This document shows, piece by piece, positions 57,713-64,000 of a DNA stretch of 64,000 nucleotides; the first letter of the stretch is position 1; the number at the start of each line of letters is the position of its first letter. This DNA comes from Rhinopomastus cyanomelas (taxonomy: Eukaryota; Chordata; Aves; Bucerotiformes; Rhinopomastidae), in assembly GCA_013400115.1 (NCBI GenBank), contig VXBP01002784.1, positions 435,130 through 499,129 of the forward strand, given 5' to 3'. The position numbers and the translations under genes are program-made. Below the pieces are notes generated by a model. That model saw only the letters and a program-made list of their open reading frames with translations. It was not told where the DNA came from and searched no databases.

Positions 57713-60097
57713 TCTAACAATGGTATATTCTATCCAACATTACTTCAATAAGTATTCTTAAACCAAGAATGTGGACATTTATTTATATATATTCATCTTT
57801 GTGTTTAAAGTTTCCAAAGGGAAGAGCACTTTCTTCCCAATAGAAGACCACAATGTTAACTATTAATCCTCCTGCTCACAAGAAAGAAGCATCATCCATG
57901 GTTCTGATTATTAATTTAAAATTTCTGTGTTTGGCTTTATTCCTGCTGGGGCTGTAAGTGGAGCCATACTTGCTTTCAAGTTACAATCCCATAATTCAGC
58001 GCAATGTCTCTTCAAGTCTCAGAGCAATTCAAAATTTGAGTTGTTATTATGGTAAAGTTTTTGATTTACATTGCAACAGCTTCATTTTACTTTCAGTAGA
58101 GCATTTCCTGCTGTTGCTCTCCTGTGACTTTATGCTAGAGGTCTAACAACTTGTGCTTTTTGGTTTATGCCTGCCTGAGTGAGGATCACCCACCCATGAT
58201 GACCAATACACTTGGACCATACTCAAAAATAACAAGGGTGGATTAAACTATTCCATTATTGCAGATGAAAGAGTTCTCCCCGACATCTGGCATATCATCT
58301 TCAAAACTGATATGGAACATTTCCATAAATTCAGCTTAACATTGCTTTTGTGAGCGTTCCAAAGTATTTTTAACATGAAGAAATAGCATGCAAACTGATT
58401 TCCTATTTGAAAGTAAATGTCTTGTTCTTGTTTCTAATTCACCACTTACTGCAAAAGAGAAGAGCAAAAAGAAAAAGATGTTCACTTAACTTGAAGCATA
58501 CTGGTTTGTTTATTTAAGTTAATGGAAACGCTAGTCAGTGTTTGATGTAAAGCTGCCCCCTTGCTTGAAAGAAAACCAAACAACTGGTTATGAATTATGA
58601 ATATCTCCTAATAGTTTCCAGAATTATTTGAAGGATGTATTTTTTTTTCTTAATTACGTACACTTAGAAGTTCCAAGTTCCCTATTCATTCCCATTTTGT
58701 TTATTTCTCTCCTTGGAAACCTCATAAGCATTTTCCTTTAGCTAGGTTTGACTGAACAAAATATTACTGCTACAACCTGTAATAGTGGGGAAATGAGGCC
58801 CTAAAAGCTCATTGTGCTCTTTAATTAGGAAGTTGAAGAATCAATCATTCACGAAATCTTTGCCAGCCTTTTCACAGGACTTGCGTTGCTGGGTCCCTGC
58901 AAAGAAAACACAAACTTCTACCCAAAAAGGGTGCTTCTGAGCACACCCTGAAAATCTGCTCTTGTTCAGAGGCAACACAGAAAGCAGTTTCTGCAAAAAA
59001 ATCTTGCTTTTCTCCTATGTTGGCATGTCTTCAACTGGTTTCACTTGTGAGGAACCACGTCTCTCCTAATGGTGAGGGAGGCATCTCCACACTGGAGCAG
59101 CTGGCAAAGGTTCTGGGATGGGGGATGTGGTGAGTTGAAAACCCGTTCTGTCTGGGTCCATGTGTCTGTCTGTCAGTAAAAGCAGCTGAGTATCAACCAG
59201 ACCAAATCTGTTTAACACAGCTAGCACAGCGATGAGCTAAGCATCAACTGTGTGATACTCAGCCCTGGCCTGACAGGTAACAGCCTGGTTATTTCTTAGT
59301 AGTGCACACCTAGCTCATCAAAATACACTTTGGTACCTTCAGAGACAAGGGACTTAAGGTCTTTGATCTGAGGATCATTTTTATCAATTACATCTTATCC
59401 CCCTTCAGCTTTTGCAGGCTGAATCAGCTGTTTTACAAATTATAACTGTCACTCCCAAGCTGAGAATATTTAAGTTCAAGTCGAGTTCAATAGCAACTGT
59501 CAGAAGGAGAAGGCTTATCTTAATGATTATACTGTTTTTAGCACTAATCATCCTATCTGTTGGCAGTACCCACACGCTGCAATCTCCAGAGCTCCCTACG
59601 TAAATAGATTCCTGATGCTGTTCCAACTGCAGAAATGCCTCTGACAGTATTATGCAGTTGTTCAGTTTTCCTCTAATATTTCAGCATGTTGCTGTGTGTA
59701 CCCACAGCTGCCTTGTTTTGAAGAAATGCAGCAAAACCTGACTTGCTTTCAAAGCATAAATGGCAGGCACTGGTCTGTATTTTACCTCCTTGTGAAACAA
59801 AACATGAAATGGTTAAAAGAAATTCACTGTCATACCTTCTACAACTTTTCAGTGATAGAACAATAAAAGCAAATCATGGAAATAGTACTTTAAAAAGACA
59901 CATCAGTTGACTCGGTCCAAAGTACACTCTGGGGATGGGAGGGGATTGGAAGAGCTGGGATAGAAAAAACACAATATTCAGGTTGCACAGTTCAAGTGAA
60001 GTGGATGGGCTGGAGTTAAGATTCCTGTGGCAAGATCAATTCCACCGCACTACAGACAAGCAGTGTTACGTGGTACTGATCTAACAAAACCCTCGTG

Positions 60098-60645
60098 AAA
60101 TCACAGAACATTAGGGATTGGAAGGGACCTCGAAAGATCATCTAGTCCAATCCCCCTGACACAGCAGGATCATCTAGACCAAGTCACACAGGAACATACC
60201 CAGGTGGGTTTGAAATGTCTCCAGAGAAGGAGACTCCACAACCTCCCTGGGCAGCCCCTTCCAGTGCTCTGCCACCCTCACCATGAAGTTCCTTCTCATA
60301 TTGATGTGGAACCTCCTCTGTTCCAGCTCACACCCGCTGCCCCTTGTCCAATCATTAGATGACACTGAGCAGAGCCTGGGTCCCTCCTCCTGACACCCAC
60401 CCTTCATATATTTATCAACATTAATGAGGTTACTCCTCAGTCTCCTTTTCTCCAAGCTGAAGAGACCCAGCTCCCTCAGCCTTTCCTCATAAAGGGAGGT
60501 GTTCTACTCCCTTCACATCATCTTCATGGCTCTGCCCTGGACTTTCTCCAGCAGTTCTGTGTTCTTCTGGAACTGAGGGGCCTGGACACAGTACTCCAGA
60601 TGCAGTCTCACCAGGGCAGAGTAGATCAGGAACAGCATCCTGTAA
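60098..60645 (-). mobile_element. CR1 LINE, about 545 bp, longest copy in window
   Basis: AAATCACAGAACATTAGGGA to GCAGAGTAGATCAGGAACAG. Frames 60,174-60,455 and 60,487-60,708 on the minus strand are ORF2 remnants ([20 protein letters not shown]), interrupted by a stop or frameshift. Confidence 0.95.
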
Positions 60646-60740
60646 ATTTTTTCTCTCTTGCCTTAAACTGGTTCTGTTTGACCTTAAGTGGAAAATCCAA
60701 ATTTCCAAGGAACTCTTAACATGAACAGTACTTAAAGTTT

Positions 60741-60854
60741 TAGAAATTCAAGACAAGAAGGGTGACTGAAATAAGTTGTAGAAATTCAAGACAAGAAGGG
60801 TGACTGAAATAAGTTGTAGAAATTCAAGACAAGAAGGGTGACTGAAATAAGTTG
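60741..60854. repeat. 38-bp tandem repeat, 3 perfect copies
   Basis: Unit begins TAGAAATTCAAGACAAGAAG and ends AAATAAGTTG, at 60,741-60,778, 60,779-60,816 and 60,817-60,854 with no mismatch seen. About 100 bp beyond the CR1 end. Confidence 0.95.
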
Positions 60855-60941
60855 ATGGTGAAGAGTGTAAGTTAGAGTGGTGCTTGGGAAGCCTTTGTTG
60901 ATCTTTCAGAAACCTGACAAAAAGATCTTTAAACTGAAAAT

Positions 60942-60956
60942 TATTATTATTATTGG
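60942..60956. repeat. short (ATT)n microsatellite
   Basis: Five ATT-type triplets in a row; minor. Confidence 0.7.
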
Positions 60957-61242
60957 CCCCAAATTAAGATTTTTCTGTGGTTTATCCACAGGGGTTTTTT
61001 TCTGTGTTCAGGAACAGTAATCAGAAAAAAGTGCTGTGTTCTTTCAATGAGCCAGTAATAAATAAAAACGAACATTTTAAGAACCAGAAGTTTCCTTGGT
61101 AAGGGTGAGCTGTTTGTTCTTCCAAAACTACTTTGCCTCAGCATTGTGATCAACTTGGCTTTCAGGCTAGGAATCCAAATTCCCAGCTGCCTTTAAGCAA
61201 TCAGGACAGCTTGTCTCTCTTTTTCTTCCCCCCATGGTCTTT

Positions 61243-61358
61243 CACAGAATCACAGAACATTAGGGATGGGAAGGGACCTTGAAAGATCATCTAGTCCAAT
61301 CCCCCTGCCACAGCAGGACCACCTAGACCAAGTTGCCCAGGAACATAACCCAGGTGGG
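61243..61358 (-). mobile_element. CR1 3' end, about 115 bp
   Basis: CACAGAATCACAGAACATTA, GGGATGGGAAGGGACCTTGA, ends GGAACATAACCCAGGTGGGT. Confidence 0.92.
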
Positions 61359-62240
61359 TTCTTTAGCTGGTTTGCCTCAGAATAGATGCCATGATCCTGG
61401 CACTTTTCACTGAGAAGGAGATTTCAGCCTGTTTCCTAGACTAAGTGGAGTTCTCCTGCAGCGTGCTCGCGCTGCTGTTGGGATGGTGAAGTGCAGCAAC
61501 CTGCACTTGTTTGCCTGAGCATGTGATTTTATTTTTTTTTCCTCAATTTTTTTATACCTTGTGATCTTCACAGACTTCTGGCAAAGCTTAAAAGGCTAGT
61601 TTGAGAAGGGAGTGGCTATCATTTGTTTAGAAAATAAATAGAAAAAAGTAGGCCAAATACCAGTAAAGTTCCAGTTTTAAAATATTAAAATAACATCCAA
61701 CATTTCTGACCCAAAAAGGCTGCATGAAGTGGGAGAAAGGATGTATTTAGACTGATTGCTGGGGAGGACATGGGATCTCTCACTGAGTTGGCACTAGATA
61801 CTTCAGCTCATTTGCTGTTAGTGCTCTTTCTATTGCTCCTTGTTTGCTAAGTCCTTAGGTTTGACAAGATCCATGCTTTGTTTTCCAGTATTTACACAGT
61901 ATTAAGGAAGTGTGTGAATCCAGAGAGTGACCAAGACCTGTGCCACCCCCTGTTAGTTAGTAGACAGGATGCTCAGGCACCTGGGAGAATGGAAGTTCTG
62001 AGGGGTTTTCCTTTGGGTTGTGCTATCAGATAACAAGATTATTTGTAACACGTTTAAACTTGATAATACGGTGAATGTTAAGCATCCCTATCTGTGGTCT
62101 GATTTTAGGGTACTGGACTAGCATGGAGTAGAAAACATCAACAAAGCAGATAAATAATTGCTGCCACATCATCTCAGTACATCATTCTCACTGCGGGATG
62201 GGATGAAACCTAGTGACAAATGAGTCTGCCAGGAGAAAAC

Positions 62241-62584
62241 ACAGAATCACAGAACATTAGGGATTGGAAGGGACCTCCAAAGATCATCTAGTCCAATCCC
62301 CCTGATGCAGCAGGACCACCTAGACCAAGCTGCACAGGAACATGTCCAGGTGGGTTTTAAATGTCTCCAAAGGAGACTCCACAAACCCCCTGGGCAGCCT
62401 GTTCCAGTGCTCTGCCACCCTCACTGTGCAGAAGTTCCTTCTCATATTGATGTGGAACCTCCTCTGTTCCAGCTCACACCCACTGCCCCTCGTCCTATCA
62501 CTAGATGACACTGAGCAGAGCCTGGCTCCGTCCTCCTGACACCCACCCTTCACATATTTATAAACATTAATGAGGTCACCCCAC
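62241..62584 (-). mobile_element. CR1 LINE, about 345 bp
   Basis: CACAGAATCACAGAACATTA to AACATTAATGAGGTCACCCC. The minus-strand frame 62,320-62,610 ([20 protein letters not shown]) is CR1 ORF2 remnant, not a gene. Confidence 0.95.
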
Positions 62585-64000
62585 TCAGCCCAAGGTTGAT
62601 CTATCTCCACCTTTAATTGATAGGATCCTTCAACTACACTAGAGCTTAAAGAACAAAGTCACTTCTTTTAGAAATTTTTAGAATTTTGCAAAGTTAAAGC
62701 TGGAGCTCATCAGAAGTGAGGCACAAAGTGAGGATGCACTGCCTAACAAAGCCCTTTGTCTTCCCTCTGCATGGACTGATGGTCTTTAAAATTATGCTCT
62801 GACAACTCAAACCTCTCACCTTCAGTTTCCACCTGTTTTTCTTTCCTTATTCCTCTTGATTTTGCCCTTTTAATTTTTCAAGGCAGAGAATGTGCCTTTT
62901 TTGGTGAAAATCAGAGCAAGTATAGGGCACCCTATTAATGATCTTTACGATTTGTATCTAACTGAATTTTTCCCATAGCCCAAAGGTGGCCATGTGCCCA
63001 CAGGCACCACTCCTGGTGCCTGCATTTTCTATTTATAAGGTGTATTTTAGTTTACATCAGAAGCTGAGGGAGAGACTTCTGCCTGATACCCCTTCTGCCA
63101 AACGAAACCCACAGAGAAGCTGTAGCCAAAGGAACTCTGTACAAAAGTTGTCCGAGCTCTGCAGTTTTGTTCACGTGGGTGCATGTTGTTATATATTGGT
63201 TGCCAATAAAAATAAACCAAAACAGATACAGCCCTGTGCAAGTCTCCAGACAATCTTAAAACACGCAGAAGGCAGGTAAGTGAGCGCTGGGAGAGAAACA
63301 CACGTTATCAAAACACAGTTTGCTGAGAAAATCAGCTTCTGCGAAAGGACAAGAAGCTCCTCTGACAATTCCTTTTACTCCGTGCAAGCTGATAAATTCC
63401 TGAAAGAGTCGTTGGTGTATTTGAAGCTGTTTGTGTTTCTGACCAAGTTGATGTTAAGGAGGCAGCGTCGTCACAAACACAGACATGAACCATTTCAGTC
63501 CTCGGAGGGCTGCCGGTACTGCTGTTGGCAACTGCTCAGTGTCAGTCGTGTCTTTTGCCTCGGGGTCACTGGCAGGCACTGCAAAGCACCTGCAGCAGTG
63601 CGCAGGAGACCAGTGTGCAGGTGTAAGGGGATCTGTTACGGGGCGAGCCTTAGGACAGACACCCAGCCAAACGAGGCTGCTTGCCTCCAGAGTCCTGCAG
63701 GAATAAATCAGAATCAGCTTTGTACCTAATGCAGGGAAGGGAAGGACCAGGTCCTGATGGATTCACTGGTTTTTCTTAACACTTTGTGGCACCAGAGGTT
63801 TCTCTTGCTCCTGGCTCAGGGAAGAAAGAGGAATGGGAAGCTATCCGAAAAGGTAGCATTGAGGCCCTTCTTTCTCTTATCTTCTTTCTCTTTATCTTTT
63901 GTGATAAGGTTGGTGTTTACTCTATGTCATTCCCCTCTAAAAGGTCTTTGCAAATTGACCTAAGTACATATGAGCTAATCACCCCGATGTGTAGTCTGTC
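62585..64000. other. no recognised gene at right edge
   Basis: Open frames of 149 codons (63,280-63,729, plus) and 84 codons (63,047-63,301, minus) overlap here. Neither shows a known domain, and no EFEMP1 exon is visible. Confidence 0.45.

Larger units (their letters stand above)
48757..64000. other. EFEMP1: probable large EFEMP1 intron (no exon found)
   Basis: Right of the cbEGF exon no Cys-rich frame encoding the first EGF/linker region is seen on the minus strand, so this 15 kb is inferred to be intron. It contains CR1 copies, a 38-bp tandem repeat and open frames of unknown status (51,133-51,660 minus; 63,280-63,729 plus). No other gene recognised. Confidence 0.65.

Noticed and set aside
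60741..60854. CRISPR-like array
   Set aside because: The three repeats abut with no spacers; a simple tandem repeat in a eukaryotic genome.
63280..63729. 149-codon plus-strand frame near the right edge
   Set aside because: No known domain or good supporting context; treated as chance unless transcript evidence appears.
48757..64000. EFEMP1 linker exon and first EGF module
   Set aside because: No Cys-rich minus-strand frame or recognisable linker sequence; presumed beyond the right edge.

Overview
The window is vertebrate nuclear DNA and almost certainly from a bird. Two spliced genes with mammal-like intron/exon structure lie head-to-tail on the minus strand, and the interspersed repeats are overwhelmingly CR1 LINE 3' ends, the typical avian retrotransposon. 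The many similar CR1 copies would fit a CR1-rich lineage such as woodpeckers and their relatives, but that is inference. There is no prokaryotic gene, operon, CRISPR array or plasmid feature.

Region 1 (about 1-13,700, minus strand) is PNPT1, mitochondrial polynucleotide phosphorylase. I traced 25 consecutive coding exons with GT/AG borders and matching reading phases. They give about 692 residues: targeting peptide, first RNase PH core, helical domain, second (catalytic) RNase PH core, KH domain and the start of S1. The last exons lie beyond the left edge. The first exon sits in a CpG island (about 13,430-14,170) with CCAAT and GC boxes.

Region 2 (about 14,200-35,330) is the intergenic space between PNPT1 and EFEMP1. 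I recognise no conserved gene in it. It holds CR1 fragments, a perfect-looking 1,934-bp tandem duplication split by a single n (probably an assembly artefact), a poly-G tract with another n, an overlapping pair of POU-dimer-like palindromes and an unexplained 307-codon open frame.

Region 3 (about 35,340-64,000, minus strand) is the 3' half of EFEMP1 (fibulin-3), a secreted matrix glycoprotein. Seven coding exons encode four complete calcium-binding EGF modules, the last EGF-like module and the fibulin C-terminal domain to the stop codon, followed by a roughly 1-kb 3'UTR. The right-hand 15 kb appears to be one large EFEMP1 intron; the 5' exons lie beyond the right edge.

The PNPT1-EFEMP1 order and orientation match human chromosome 2p16, so this is conserved synteny. 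The two genes are not functionally linked as far as is known: one handles mitochondrial RNA turnover and import, the other builds extracellular matrix. No new biological system was found. The most checkable oddities are the duplication around the gap base, recurrent composite CR1 tails, a Tyr in the PNPT1 KH loop, and two unexplained open-frame regions.
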